Below are positions 9,820 to 19,505 of a stretch of 64,000 bases of DNA, piece after piece; within the stretch, counting starts at the first letter, position 1, and each line of letters opens with the position of its first letter. A model generated the notes under the pieces. It had not been told where the DNA came from and did no database searches. It saw nothing but the letters and a program-made list of their open reading frames with translations. The position numbers and the translations under genes are program-made. Origin of the DNA: Anseongella ginsenosidimutans (lineage in GTDB: Bacteria > Bacteroidota > Bacteroidia > Sphingobacteriales > Sphingobacteriaceae); assembly GCF_008033235.1 (NCBI RefSeq), contig NZ_CP042432.1, positions 3,038,001 to 3,102,000 on the forward strand. The letters are read 5' to 3'.

Positions 9820-11723
9820 CAATTACAGATTTCGATATCGGTTTATTCAGGGCGGGAAAGCATTACCACCTGTACGAGAAGTTAGGCGCGCATATAACGG
9901 AGAAGGAAGGAATAAGCGGAACCACCTTTGCTGTTTGGGCGCCAAATGCGCGTTATGTTTCCCTTATCGGGAATTTTAATGCCTGGAACAGGAAAAGCCA
10001 CCCGATGCAGGTTCGCTGGGATGAGTCGGGTATCTGGGAATTGTTCGTTCCCGGGATTGGAAAAGGAGAATATTATAAATATTATATAGAGTCGCAAAGC
10101 GGGCATATTGCCGAAAAAGGTGACCCCTACGCGTTTCACTGGGAAACTCCGCCGCATACGGCTTCTGTAGTCTGGGATACAGCGTTCCGCTGGACGGATG
10201 GAAAGTATATCAGGAAAAGGAATTCAGCTGCTGCGCTGAACGGCCCCCTGTCTATCTATGAAGTACATGCCGGTTCCTGGAGAAGGGTCCCGGAAGAAGG
10301 AAACCGCTTTATGACCTATCGCGAAATGGCGGAAGAACTGCCAGCTTACTGCGCGTACATGGGCTTTACCCACGTGGAATTTATGCCTTTGGCCGAACAT
10401 CCCTTTTACGGTTCATGGGGCTACCAGATTACCGGTTATTTTGCTCCTTCCAGCCGTTTCGGCACGCCCCAGGATTTTATGTACCTCGTTAACCAGCTGC
10501 ATAAAGCAGGTATTGGCGTTATCCTTGACTGGGTGCCCTCTCATTTTCCGGCCGATAACTATGGCCCCGCCCTTTTCGACGGTACCCATTTGTATGAATA
10601 CGAGGATCCCCGGAAAGGTTTTCATCCCGATTGGAAGAGCCTGATCTTTAACTACGGAAGAAGTGAAGTGCGGGCCTTCCTGATATCCAATGCCCTCTAT
10701 TGGCTGGATAAATATCATGTGGATGGCCTGCGGGTGGACGCGGTGGCTTCTATGCTCTACCTGGATTATTCCCGCAAGGAAGGAGAATGGATCCCGAACG
10801 AATTCGGCGGAAGGGAAAACCTCGAAGCTATTAGTTTTTTGCGGGAATTCAACGATGCCGTCCACACTCACCATCCTCATGCGCTTACCATTGCCGAAGA
10901 ATCGACCGCCTGGCCCGGTGTTACCCATCCCACATCCGAAGGCGGCCTTGGGTTCGACCTGAAATGGATGATGGGATGGATGCATGATACTCTTACCTAC
11001 TTTCAAAAGGAGCCGGTTCACCGGAGCTTTCACCAGGGGCAGCTGACCTTCAGCATCCAGTATGCTTTCAGCGAGAAATTCATCCTTCCCTTGTCTCATG
11101 ACGAAGTTGTATATGGCAAAGGTTCCCTGATCCGAAAAATGCCCGGAGACGAGTGGCAGCAATTTGCCAGCCTGCGCCTGCTGTTTGCCTATATGTTCGG
11201 GCATCCCGGCGGAAAAATGATCTTTATGGGCGGCGAATTCGCCCAGGGACGCGAATGGGGTCACGACTACAGTCTGGACTGGCACGAAAATCATCACCCG
11301 CTGCACCAGGGAATCCAGTTGCTTTTAAAGGACCTGAACGAATTATACCGCGGGCAGCCCGCGCTTTATGCACAAAGTTTTGCTCCCGGGGGCTTTGAAT
11401 GGATTGATTTCAGGGATTCGCAGAACAGCGTGATCAGCTGGATAAGAAAAAGCGGAAGAAACGAAGAGGATCTTCTGTTTGTTGCCCATTTTACCCCGGT
11501 AGTAAGGAGAAATTACCGGATCGGCGTGCCATACAAGGGTTTTTATACCGAAATATTCAATTCAGATGCCGGGAAGTACGGCGGCAGCAATTTGTTCCAT
11601 GAAGCCATGCTGGAAACGGCGCCCATATTTATGCACGGCCGCAGCCACTCCCTGTCACTAACCTTACCTCCTTTGGGAGTGATCGTCCTGAAGCATCAGC
11701 ACGATATGGATCCGGGCTATTGA
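9816..11723 (+). CDS. glgB: 1,4-alpha-glucan branching enzyme GlgB
   Basis: A 635-residue GH13_9 enzyme that cuts alpha-1,4 chains and rejoins them as alpha-1,6 branches, completing glucan assembly after GlgE. CBM48 (about 30-120) is followed by a barrel with nucleophile D308 in DGLRVDAVASMLYLDYSR, acid E361 or E362 in TIAEESTAWPG, and LSHDEVVYGKGS. It lacks the extra N1 domain of the roughly 730-residue enterobacterial form. It is the last gene of glgE-treS-glgB, overlapping treS by 4 bases. The next genes converge on it. Confidence 0.95.
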   Translation: MTITDFDIGLFRAGKHYHLYEKLGAHITEKEGISGTTFAVWAPNARYVSLIGNFNAWNRKSHPMQVRWDESGIWELFVPGIGKGEYYKYYIESQSGHIAEKGDPYAFHWETPPHTASVVWDTAFRWTDGKYIRKRNSAAALNGPLSIYEVHAGSWRRVPEEGNRFMTYREMAEELPAYCAYMGFTHVEFMPLAEHPFYGSWGYQITGYFAPSSRFGTPQDFMYLVNQLHKAGIGVILDWVPSHFPADNYGPALFDGTHLYEYEDPRKGFHPDWKSLIFNYGRSEVRAFLISNALYWLDKYHVDGLRVDAVASMLYLDYSRKEGEWIPNEFGGRENLEAISFLREFNDAVHTHHPHALTIAEESTAWPGVTHPTSEGGLGFDLKWMMGWMHDTLTYFQKEPVHRSFHQGQLTFSIQYAFSEKFILPLSHDEVVYGKGSLIRKMPGDEWQQFASLRLLFAYMFGHPGGKMIFMGGEFAQGREWGHDYSLDWHENHHPLHQGIQLLLKDLNELYRGQPALYAQSFAPGGFEWIDFRDSQNSVISWIRKSGRNEEDLLFVAHFTPVVRRNYRIGVPYKGFYTEIFNSDAGKYGGSNLFHEAMLETAPIFMHGRSHSLSLTLPPLGVIVLKHQHDMDPGY

Positions 11724-11735
11724 CCCGGGACTGGT

Positions 11736-12008
11736 TTAAGCAGCGCTTCGGACCTGGATTGTGGCTTTCCCTTTGTTCTCCCAATGATCTTTAATGATCT
11801 TGTTATTTCCATCAAGCAACAGCCGCCGGGTGTACCGTTCTCCGACAATGTCGCCGCGTTCATTTTTTTGCCCGATAAACAGCAGCACCGGCCGTCCTTC
11901 CTCTTCGGTTTTAAAGGCAAGATCGTACCGGCCGAACGTCGTCTCTATGAACGACGAGGGCGCATACTGCTTGCTGACAATCTTTAAAACCGCCGCTTTC
12001 AGGGGCAT
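11736..12008 (-). CDS. Small conserved protein of unknown function
   Basis: 90 residues, soluble, with no signal peptide or membrane segment. The body reads as a small beta-rich domain (RYDLAFKTEEE, VLLFIGQKN, RRLLLDGNNKII). Its ATG overlaps the stop of the upstream membrane-protein gene by one base (TAATG), so the two are coupled. I do not recognise the family. It converges on glgB with 12 bases between. Confidence 0.65.
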   Translation of the reverse strand: MPLKAAVLKIVSKQYAPSSFIETTFGRYDLAFKTEEEGRPVLLFIGQKNERGDIVGERYTRRLLLDGNNKIIKDHWENKGKATIQVRSAA

Positions 12009-12262
12009 TATTTATCGTATTCGTCGTGGCCTTCCAGCTTCACTAACTTGTTATAGATCCCGAATAAGAGGAAGGGTGCCGCCCATTGACCGACGAATAA
12101 GGCGGTATGGTTCTTTTCCATTATCTTCAGGGTGAGGGAGGCAGCCATGCAGGTAACCGCTGCCCACAAATACCAGTCTGAAGGTATTTTGCTTGTTTGT
12201 TCTTCAATCATCTTTGCCATTGGGCCTTCCTGGCGGCTGACTTGTTTTCCTAATGTGTCCAT
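12008..12262 (-). CDS. Small membrane protein with two predicted helices
   Basis: 84 residues. A charged N-terminus (about 28 residues) is followed by two hydrophobic segments, WYLWAAVTCMAASLTLKI and TALFVGQWAAPFLLFGIY, and a charged C-terminus, giving a hairpin in the inner membrane. It is coupled to the downstream 90-residue gene by a TAATG overlap. M1 is used as start; an internal Met at residue 15 also precedes the first helix. Family and function are not recognised. Confidence 0.65.
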   Translation of the reverse strand: MDTLGKQVSRQEGPMAKMIEEQTSKIPSDWYLWAAVTCMAASLTLKIMEKNHTALFVGQWAAPFLLFGIYNKLVKLEGHDEYDK

Positions 12263-12457
12263 GATAATTATTTTTTGTCTTTCTGTTTAAGGAGCAATTG
12301 GGGTGCCTTTTCCGACAGGATTGTCTGCAGGCCGGTAGGCTGTTTCCATTCAGAAAGACATGTCCCTTCACTTCCCCATTCAGGAAATTGTTTCCTTCCC
12401 GGATTTGCCTGGATATGATTGTTATCTTATCTTGCCTTCATTAAAATATAATCCGTT

Positions 12458-13486
<1,029 letters not shown>

Positions 13487-13499
13487 GGTGGCGTCTCCC

Positions 13500-13913
13500 T
13501 TACCGGCGGGATTTCATAGCGCGGACCCTTTTCGTGTTCTCATCCGTTAACAACTGCCGGTATTCTTCGGTTTCGCAGCCGTAGAGCGCTATTTTCCCGT
13601 CTTTATCACTATGTACTCCCCAGCCGTAGCGCTTGGGCAGGGGGGAAGCCCGGAAACAGGGCTGGCCCTTAGAAAAGAAGAGCTGTCTGGCTGCAGGCAG
13701 CTCTTCTTCTGTTAGGTCATTCTTCTCCGCAAACACCTGGAACAATACATCGTCTGAAGTGAATTTATAGGGATGCCTGCTGATTATTTCAAATTGAATA
13801 AGGGCAGCGGTTCTGCCGCTTCCTTTTGCGGGAGGAACTTCGCCTGTCTTTGCGGGACAATCCTCGGCGACTTCAACCAAGGTGTCCTCGTAATTAGTGG
13901 TATGTATTTTCAT
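13500..13913 (-). CDS. DUF6157 family protein
   Basis: 137 residues, cytoplasmic. MKIHTTNYEDTLVEVAEDCP is the typical beginning of this family, followed by ALIQFEIISRHPYKFTSDDVLFQVFAE, the FFSKGQPCFRASPL segment and RYGWGVHSDKDGKIALYG. The start is the ATG at 13913; the frame opens four codons earlier but those do not fit the family. No function is established. Its upstream region is shared with the divergent promoter at 13934-13964. Confidence 0.8.
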   Translation of the reverse strand: MKIHTTNYEDTLVEVAEDCPAKTGEVPPAKGSGRTAALIQFEIISRHPYKFTSDDVLFQVFAEKNDLTEEELPAARQLFFSKGQPCFRASPLPKRYGWGVHSDKDGKIALYGCETEEYRQLLTDENTKRVRAMKSRR

Positions 13914-13933
13914 GATATTTAACAAATACTTGC

Positions 13934-13964
13934 TTTGGGGGTAAAGTTAAAAAAAGTATATTTG
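13934..13964 (+). promoter_or_regulatory. Consensus Bacteroidota promoter
   Basis: TTTG at 13934-13937, a 19-base spacer and TATATTTG at 13957-13964 match the -33/-7 consensus exactly. Transcription should start near 13970, about 170 bases before the MFS gene, so the transcript has a long leader or a separate small product. Confidence 0.75.
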
Positions 13965-13984
13965 CCGCAGAGTAATCAGTACCC

Positions 13985-14035
13985 ATGAAGATGATTGACC
14001 TAAAAAAAGCCCTGTTCTCCAGGGATCGCGTTTAA
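13985..14035 (+). other. Possible 16-codon leader ORF
   Basis: ATG to TAA encodes MKMIDLKKALFSRDRV, about 15 bases after the predicted transcription start and just ahead of a terminator-like hairpin. The order of promoter, short ORF, hairpin with T-run and structural gene resembles an attenuator, but the peptide has no telling residue run. Chance occurrence cannot be excluded. Confidence 0.25.
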
Positions 14036-14060
14036 ATCCGGGAGCTAATCCTGTTTTTTT
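14020..14060 (+). terminator. Terminator-like hairpin in the leader of the MFS gene
   Basis: CAGGGAT (14020-14026) pairs with ATCCTG (14048-14053) with one bulged G, followed at once by seven T (14054-14060). The stem is short, so this is a modest intrinsic terminator or attenuator candidate. It would end a transcript of about 90 bases. Confidence 0.4.
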
Positions 14061-14139
14061 CCTTTATCAGCCGGCGGGCTGAGTCCTATTATTTTTTATT
14101 TCAAATACAGGGGTTTATCCCTTTAGCTTTTAATTACTT

Positions 14140-15381
14140 ATGTCTCAGGTAACAGGCAACTGGAGAAAAGTATTCTCCATTATATGGGCGGGTCAGTTTA
14201 TGTCCCTGCTCAGTAGTTCTCTGGTGAATTTTGCAGTCATTATCTGGTTGAGCCTGGAAACGGGCTCCGCCGAGGTGCTGGCCCTGGCCGCGATTTCCGC
14301 CTTGCTGCCGCAATCGGTGATCGGGCTTTTTTCCGGCGTTTTCATAGACCGGTGGGACCGGAAAAAGACCATGATCATGGCCGATGGCTTCATTGCCCTC
14401 TGCACCCTGGTGATTGCTTCTTTGTTTTATTTCGGGCAAATGGAACTGTGGTACCTTTACCTATTGCTGGGCCTTCGTTCGGTAGGCTCAGCCTTTCATA
14501 TGCCTGCCATGCAGGCCTCGGTACCTTTGCTGGCTCCCGCGTCCGAGCTGATGCGGGTAGCCGGGATCAACCAGGTAATACAGTCCGTTTCCAATATTGC
14601 CGGCCCGGCGCTCGGAGCCCTGGCTATTGGCCTTATGGACATTGGTTATGTTCTGCTTTTTGATATTGCCGGCGCCCTTTTCGCCATATTATCCCTGCTT
14701 TTTGTGCGAATTCCCAACCCGGAGCGCACCGTGCAGAAGGGAAAAGGTATAAAACAGGTACTAGGTGATATCGAAGCGGGGATTCGCGCTATCACCTTTT
14801 CCAGGGGATTTTCGCTGCTATTCCTTTTTTCGATCGTCGCCACGTTTTGCCTGATGCCGGTCGCCGTACTTTTTCCGCTGCTTACCCTGAAGCACTTTCA
14901 GGGGGATACTTTCCAGATGGGCTTGATAGAAGTCGTCTGGGGTGTGGGTATGCTGGCCGGAGGAGGATTGCTGGGTATGCTGAAAATACGGACGAACAAG
15001 GTGGTGTTGATCAACTGGATGTACATCATCCTGGGTGCGGTACTTGCGCTGTCCGGACTGCTGCCTCCCCGGGGTTATGCTGTTTTTGTAGTTTTGACAA
15101 CCATCGGAGGCATAACCGGGGCAATATACAATGCCAGTTTCACGGCTATTATTCAGGAAAAGATCGATCCCGCGTTGCTGGGCCGGGTGTTCTCTATGTT
15201 TTTCAGCATCTCCCTTTTTCCGTCCCTGCTGGCGCTGATGGGCACCGGCTTCCTGGCCGATACGATCGGGATCAGCCGGACATTCGTGATTCTGGGAAGT
15301 GCGATCGGCCTGGTGGGTATCCTTTCATTTTTGGTGCCCGAAGTGACGCGCGCCGGAGAAGCGGGGCAAGGGCCGGCCTGA
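14140..15381 (+). CDS. MFS transporter, exporter-like (DHA3/EntS-type)
   Basis: 413 residues with 12 predicted membrane helices. The N-terminal half carries the MFS signature GVFIDRWDRKKTMIMADG between helices 2 and 3. The sequence from WAGQFMSLLSSSLVNFAVIIWL resembles the drug and siderophore exporters of the MefA/EntS group, so proton-driven efflux in the inner membrane is inferred; no substrate can be named. The C-terminus is short and charged. It is preceded by a possible leader-attenuator arrangement and followed, 99 bases on, by the GH106 gene. Confidence 0.82.
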   Translation: MSQVTGNWRKVFSIIWAGQFMSLLSSSLVNFAVIIWLSLETGSAEVLALAAISALLPQSVIGLFSGVFIDRWDRKKTMIMADGFIALCTLVIASLFYFGQMELWYLYLLLGLRSVGSAFHMPAMQASVPLLAPASELMRVAGINQVIQSVSNIAGPALGALAIGLMDIGYVLLFDIAGALFAILSLLFVRIPNPERTVQKGKGIKQVLGDIEAGIRAITFSRGFSLLFLFSIVATFCLMPVAVLFPLLTLKHFQGDTFQMGLIEVVWGVGMLAGGGLLGMLKIRTNKVVLINWMYIILGAVLALSGLLPPRGYAVFVVLTTIGGITGAIYNASFTAIIQEKIDPALLGRVFSMFFSISLFPSLLALMGTGFLADTIGISRTFVILGSAIGLVGILSFLVPEVTRAGEAGQGPA

Positions 15382-15438
15382 TCACCGGCAGGATAGGGCA
15401 GGATGGCTCAAGGCGGGAAATACCCTATAATTGATGCT

Positions 15439-15455
15439 TATGCGGCCGCCGCATA
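15439..15455. promoter_or_regulatory. 17-base palindrome upstream of the GH106 gene
   Basis: TATGCGGC C GCCGCATA is a perfect 8-base inverted repeat around one central C, and the arms extend further with one bulge (TGCT and AGCA). It is 25 bases before the start codon, a position suited to an operator. No T-run follows, so termination is unlikely. Confidence 0.5.
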
Positions 15456-15480
15456 GCAGTGCTTATCATAAATTTTTGCG

Positions 15481-18400
15481 ATGAATAAAATATACCTTAA
15501 AACCCTCTTCTTGTTCCTTTCCGGGGCATTCATGTTTTCCTGCTCGGAGCAGTTGGCTGAAAACGTGCCGTTTTCCACACTTGAAGATAGATTTAAGACG
15601 CCTCCGGATTCGATCCAGACCAGCGTATACTGGTACTGGATCTCCGATAATATTTCAAAGGAGGGTGTGGTAAAAGATCTGCATGCGATGAAGGCCGTAG
15701 GAATCAACCGTGCTTTTATTGGAAATATCGGCCTCACCGGGGAGGTGCCTTACGGAGATGTAAAGTTGTTTACCGATGAATGGTGGGAGATCCTTCATGC
15801 TGCGCTTAAAACTGCGACCGAACTGAATATTGAGATCGGATTGTTCAACAGTCCGGGTTGGAGCCAGTCCGGCGGCCCCTGGGTAAAGCCGGAGCAAGCC
15901 ATGCGCTACCTGGCGGCGGCCGAAACGGTCCTGGAGGGTCCGCGAAAGGTCTTGCAAAAATTATCCAGGCCCGGTGGGGCATTCCAGGATGTCAGGGTGT
16001 TGGCTTTCCCCGCGCCGGAAGGCTATGGGAGTACGTTTTCCAGCCTGAACCCGCGCTTAAACGCTGAACCCGGTATTGCAGGCGTGGACAAAGTAATGGA
16101 CGGGGACACCGCCACCGTCTTGTCCCTGCAGCCAGGGAAGCAGACCATTATTACTATGACGGCATCCTCGGTTTATACGGCCAGGAGCCTGACGATCTAT
16201 CCCGCAAAAAGGAACATGACGTTAAATGTGTTGCTTGAGGTAAAGGAAAATGGAAATTACCGGGAAGTAAAAAAAGTGACCGTTGACCGCAGCAATAATG
16301 CGCTGAACGTAGGTTTTGTGCCATATGCACCTGTCGCAATTTCCTTTGCTCCCGCTACTGGCAGCGCTTTCCGCCTGACCATTGACAAGGCTTCTCCCGG
16401 AGCAGGCATCGCTGAAATAGCATTGGCTACCACGCCTAAGGTGGGGCGTTATATTGAAAAAACCTTGGCAAAGATGCATCCCACGCCTTTGCCTTACTGG
16501 CATGAATATCAATGGGAGCCGCAGGAAGCGGTAGCGGACGACGCATACCTGGTTGATCCCTCCGGGGTCATAGACCTGACCGCCAGCATGTCGCCGGACG
16601 GAACGCTGAACTGGGAAGTGCCGGAAGGGAAATGGGTGGTGATGAGAACAGGCATGCTTCCTACCGGCGTTAAAAACGGACCGGCTTCACCCGAAGGAAC
16701 GGGGCTGGAAATAGATAAAATGAATCACGAACACGTGATCAAACATTTCGAAGCTTTTCTGGGTGAAATTCTTAAACGTATTCCTGCCGAAGACCGTAAA
16801 ACCTGGAAGGTGGCCGTTCAGGACAGTTACGAAATGGGCGGACAGAACTGGACAGACGGGTTTATGAAAAAGTTCAAAGAGCGGTTTGGTTATGACCCAA
16901 CCCCGTATGTCCCGGTAATGTACGGGCATGTGATAGGCAGCCAGGACAGGTCGGATCGCTTCTTATGGGATCTCCGGCGTTTTATTGCCGACAACGTTGC
17001 TTATGAATACGTGGGAGGCCTGCGCGATATTTCCCACAAACATGGTCTCACCATCTGGCTTGAGAATTACGGGCACTGGGGTTTCCCGGGGGAGTTCCTT
17101 CAATATGGAGGGCAATCTGACGAAGTGGGCGGGGAATTCTGGAGCGAAGGAGACCTGGGCAATATTGAGAACCGCGCCGCTTCGTCCGCTGCCCATATTT
17201 ACGGACGCAATAAAGTTTCCGCGGAGTCCTTTACCGCTGCGGGTAACACTTTTGGCCGTTATCCTGCCATGATGAAACAAAGGGGCGACCGCTTTTTTAC
17301 CGAAGGGATCAATAATACGCTGCTGCACGTTTATATTCACCAGCCCTATGAAGACAGGAAGCCTGGTGTAAATGCCTGGTTCGGGAACGAATTCAATCGT
17401 TTCAATACCTGGTATTATGATATGGATATGTTCGTCGATTACCTGAAACGCTGCAACTTTTTGCTGCAGCAAGGCAAATACGTCGCTGACGTGGCGTATT
17501 TTATTGGCGAAGATGCGCCCAAAATGACGGGCATCCAGGATCCTGCCCTGCCAAAGGGATATTCCTTTGACTATATTAACGGGGAAGTGATCCGTGACCG
17601 GCTGTCGGTGAAAAACGGAAAGTTTATCCTACCCGACGGCATGCAGTACAGCGTGCTGGTATTGCCCCAGTTAAAAACCATGCGGCCGGAATTACTTGAA
17701 AAGATTGCGGAACTGGTAAAGGCAGGAGGGATCGTGCTTGGCCCGAAGCCGGAGCGTTCGCCAAGCCTTGCAAATTATGGCGAAGCGGACGGACGGGTGA
17801 AGAAACTAGCCGCCGATCTATGGGGCGCCATTGACGGAAAAACAGTAAAGATCAATACCTATGGCAAGGGACGTGTGATGGATGGGATGAGCCTGGAGGA
17901 AGTATTTAATGAAACAGGGATCCGGCCGGACGTTAAAACAACCGCTGAAGACCCTGTATTGTATATCCATCGTACACTACCTGAAGGAGAAATATATTTT
18001 CTTTCTAATCAAAGCGACAGGGAAATAAGTATCGATCCTGTATTTCGCGTGCAGGGCAAAACCCCGGAATTATGGAACGCGATCCATGGAACGGTTCGTG
18101 ACCTTCCGGAGTTTAAAAGCATGGAAAATGGTACTGCGGTTCCGCTGAAACTGGATGCCTATGAAAGCGCTTTCGTGATTTTCAGGAAGGAACCTGCGCC
18201 GGGAACGACCGGCGAGAGGCTTAATTTCCCCGAACCGTTGAAGGCGCTGGAAATTAACAATACCTGGCAGGTTCAGTTTGATCCCGGCAGCAGGGGGCCT
18301 GCGGAGCCGGTTGCCTTTGACACACTCACGGACTGGTCAAAACACCCTGATCCGGCGATCGCTCATTATTCCGGAACCGCCGTTTACCATAATAGCTTTC

Positions 18401-18720
18401 AGCTGGACCGCCCCGAAGGCCGGGTGGTGCTGGACCTGGGTGCTGTAGTTGCACTGGCAAAAGTAAAGGTGAATGGGAAGGAAGTCGGCGGAGTGTGGAC
18501 ACCTCCCTACAAAGTGGACATTACAGAAGCGGTTCAGGAGGGGGAGAATAAGGTGGAAATAAAGGTGGTGAACACCTGGGTCAACCGGCTGATCGGAGAT
18601 TTAAAAAAGCCTGAGGAGCAACGTAAAACATGGACATATATTAACCCGTATGCGGCCGAAAGCCCGCTTCATCCGGCAGGCCTGCTTGGTCCGGTAAGGG
18701 TTGAGCTAACCGCCTATTAA
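15481..18720 (+). CDS. GH106-like alpha-L-rhamnosidase lipoprotein
   Basis: 1079 residues. The signal peptide ends in a lipobox at C21 (GAFMFSCSEQ), so the protein is lipid-anchored, probably in the outer membrane or periplasm. It begins RFKTPPDSIQTSVYWYWISDN, then GLFNSPGWSQSGGPWVKPEQAM, typical of the large glycosyl hydrolase family around GH106. A beta-sandwich insert (about 180-310), a catalytic barrel with SYEMGGQNWT and AESFTAAG, and a C-terminal galactose-binding-like sandwich (HNSFQLDRPEGRVVLDLGAV, VNGKEVGGVWTPPYKVDIT) follow. Rhamnoside cleavage is inferred from the family. Followed by a strong bidirectional terminator. Confidence 0.8.
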   Translation: MNKIYLKTLFLFLSGAFMFSCSEQLAENVPFSTLEDRFKTPPDSIQTSVYWYWISDNISKEGVVKDLHAMKAVGINRAFIGNIGLTGEVPYGDVKLFTDEWWEILHAALKTATELNIEIGLFNSPGWSQSGGPWVKPEQAMRYLAAAETVLEGPRKVLQKLSRPGGAFQDVRVLAFPAPEGYGSTFSSLNPRLNAEPGIAGVDKVMDGDTATVLSLQPGKQTIITMTASSVYTARSLTIYPAKRNMTLNVLLEVKENGNYREVKKVTVDRSNNALNVGFVPYAPVAISFAPATGSAFRLTIDKASPGAGIAEIALATTPKVGRYIEKTLAKMHPTPLPYWHEYQWEPQEAVADDAYLVDPSGVIDLTASMSPDGTLNWEVPEGKWVVMRTGMLPTGVKNGPASPEGTGLEIDKMNHEHVIKHFEAFLGEILKRIPAEDRKTWKVAVQDSYEMGGQNWTDGFMKKFKERFGYDPTPYVPVMYGHVIGSQDRSDRFLWDLRRFIADNVAYEYVGGLRDISHKHGLTIWLENYGHWGFPGEFLQYGGQSDEVGGEFWSEGDLGNIENRAASSAAHIYGRNKVSAESFTAAGNTFGRYPAMMKQRGDRFFTEGINNTLLHVYIHQPYEDRKPGVNAWFGNEFNRFNTWYYDMDMFVDYLKRCNFLLQQGKYVADVAYFIGEDAPKMTGIQDPALPKGYSFDYINGEVIRDRLSVKNGKFILPDGMQYSVLVLPQLKTMRPELLEKIAELVKAGGIVLGPKPERSPSLANYGEADGRVKKLAADLWGAIDGKTVKINTYGKGRVMDGMSLEEVFNETGIRPDVKTTAEDPVLYIHRTLPEGEIYFLSNQSDREISIDPVFRVQGKTPELWNAIHGTVRDLPEFKSMENGTAVPLKLDAYESAFVIFRKEPAPGTTGERLNFPEPLKALEINNTWQVQFDPGSRGPAEPVAFDTLTDWSKHPDPAIAHYSGTAVYHNSFQLDRPEGRVVLDLGAVVALAKVKVNGKEVGGVWTPPYKVDITEAVQEGENKVEIKVVNTWVNRLIGDLKKPEEQRKTWTYINPYAAESPLHPAGLLGPVRVELTAY

Positions 18721-18751
18721 AAAAGCCGGGGAATTCTCCCCGGCCTTTTTT
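18719..18751. terminator. Bidirectional intrinsic terminator
   Basis: A6, then GCCGGGG (18725-18731), a 6-base loop, CCCCGGC (18738-18744) and a T6 run (18746-18751). It has a GC-rich 7-base stem with A and T tracts on both sides, so it can end both the GH106 gene and the convergent DUF4168 gene. Confidence 0.9.
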
Positions 18752-18785
18752 AAACCCATCCGCTGCAAAATGCAGGGGCAAATTC

Positions 18786-19355
18786 TTACTCTTCAGCAGG
18801 TGTGGCTTCGCTTGAATCCGCAGGAGCGAGGCCGGCTGCCTGATCCTGCTGCACAAGTTCATTGATCTTTTTCTGCACTTTCGGGCTATACTGGTAAGCC
18901 AGGATAATATCCTCAAACTCCTGCAGTTCCATACCCTCGTCCACGATGACTTTGGTCATCTTTTGCTGCAGCTCCTGCTGTATGCCCATTATTTCCTGGG
19001 TGGCGCTTTCCACTTTTTTTAGCTCTTCTTCAGAAGCGCCCGCATTGGTTGAGTCGTTCATCTGGCGGGCTGTCATGATTTCGCCGAAGCGTTCGGTTTC
19101 CAGTCCCTGTCCTTCGATGGCCTTTACCATTTCCGCCTCGCCCTGCTGCTGGTGAGGGGCAAGCTTTTTATTGATATCTATAAACTTTTCAAGTGTTTCA
19201 TCACTAAAGTCTTCCTTTACGGCGGGCGCTTGTCCTCCCGGTAGCGGCTGCTGTTGCTGTTGTTGTTGCTGCTGAGCATAGAGGCCGGAAGCGGAAAGCA
19301 ATATTGCCGCAAAGCCGGTCAGCGCTGCTGTTCTTAGTTTTTTTAAGCGTTTCAT
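18786..19355 (-). CDS. Secreted DUF4168 protein with poly-Gln tract
   Basis: 189 residues. The signal peptide (MKRLKKLRTAALTGFAAILLSASGLYAQ) is followed directly by nine glutamines coded by mixed CAG and CAA. DUF4168 follows: FSDETLEKFIDINKKL and later MKAIEGQGLETERFGEIM-like text and ELQEFEDIILAYQYSPKVQKKINEL. It is mostly alpha-helical and periplasmic. Function unknown; related proteins are stress-associated in some bacteria. Ends in an acidic Ala/Glu tail. Confidence 0.8.
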   Translation of the reverse strand: MKRLKKLRTAALTGFAAILLSASGLYAQQQQQQQQQPLPGGQAPAVKEDFSDETLEKFIDINKKLAPHQQQGEAEMVKAIEGQGLETERFGEIMTARQMNDSTNAGASEEELKKVESATQEIMGIQQELQQKMTKVIVDEGMELQEFEDIILAYQYSPKVQKKINELVQQDQAAGLAPADSSEATPAEE

Positions 19356-19505
19356 TTTTCTCGATTTTAATACATCAATTTGCCGCTTTCGACCGGTATT
19401 CCGGTCAGGGCGATTTTTATTTGAAACTCAAGGGATACAAATACAATGCCGGGCAGGGTTTGGAAAACCATGTTTAAAATATTATTTTCGATTCTCCTGA
19501 ACCGT

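Noticed and set aside
19231-19275. CAG/CAA repeat coding poly-Gln, considered as a microsatellite or CRISPR-like repeat
   Set aside because: It is a short mixed-codon Gln tract after a signal peptide, with no spacers and no longer repeat unit.
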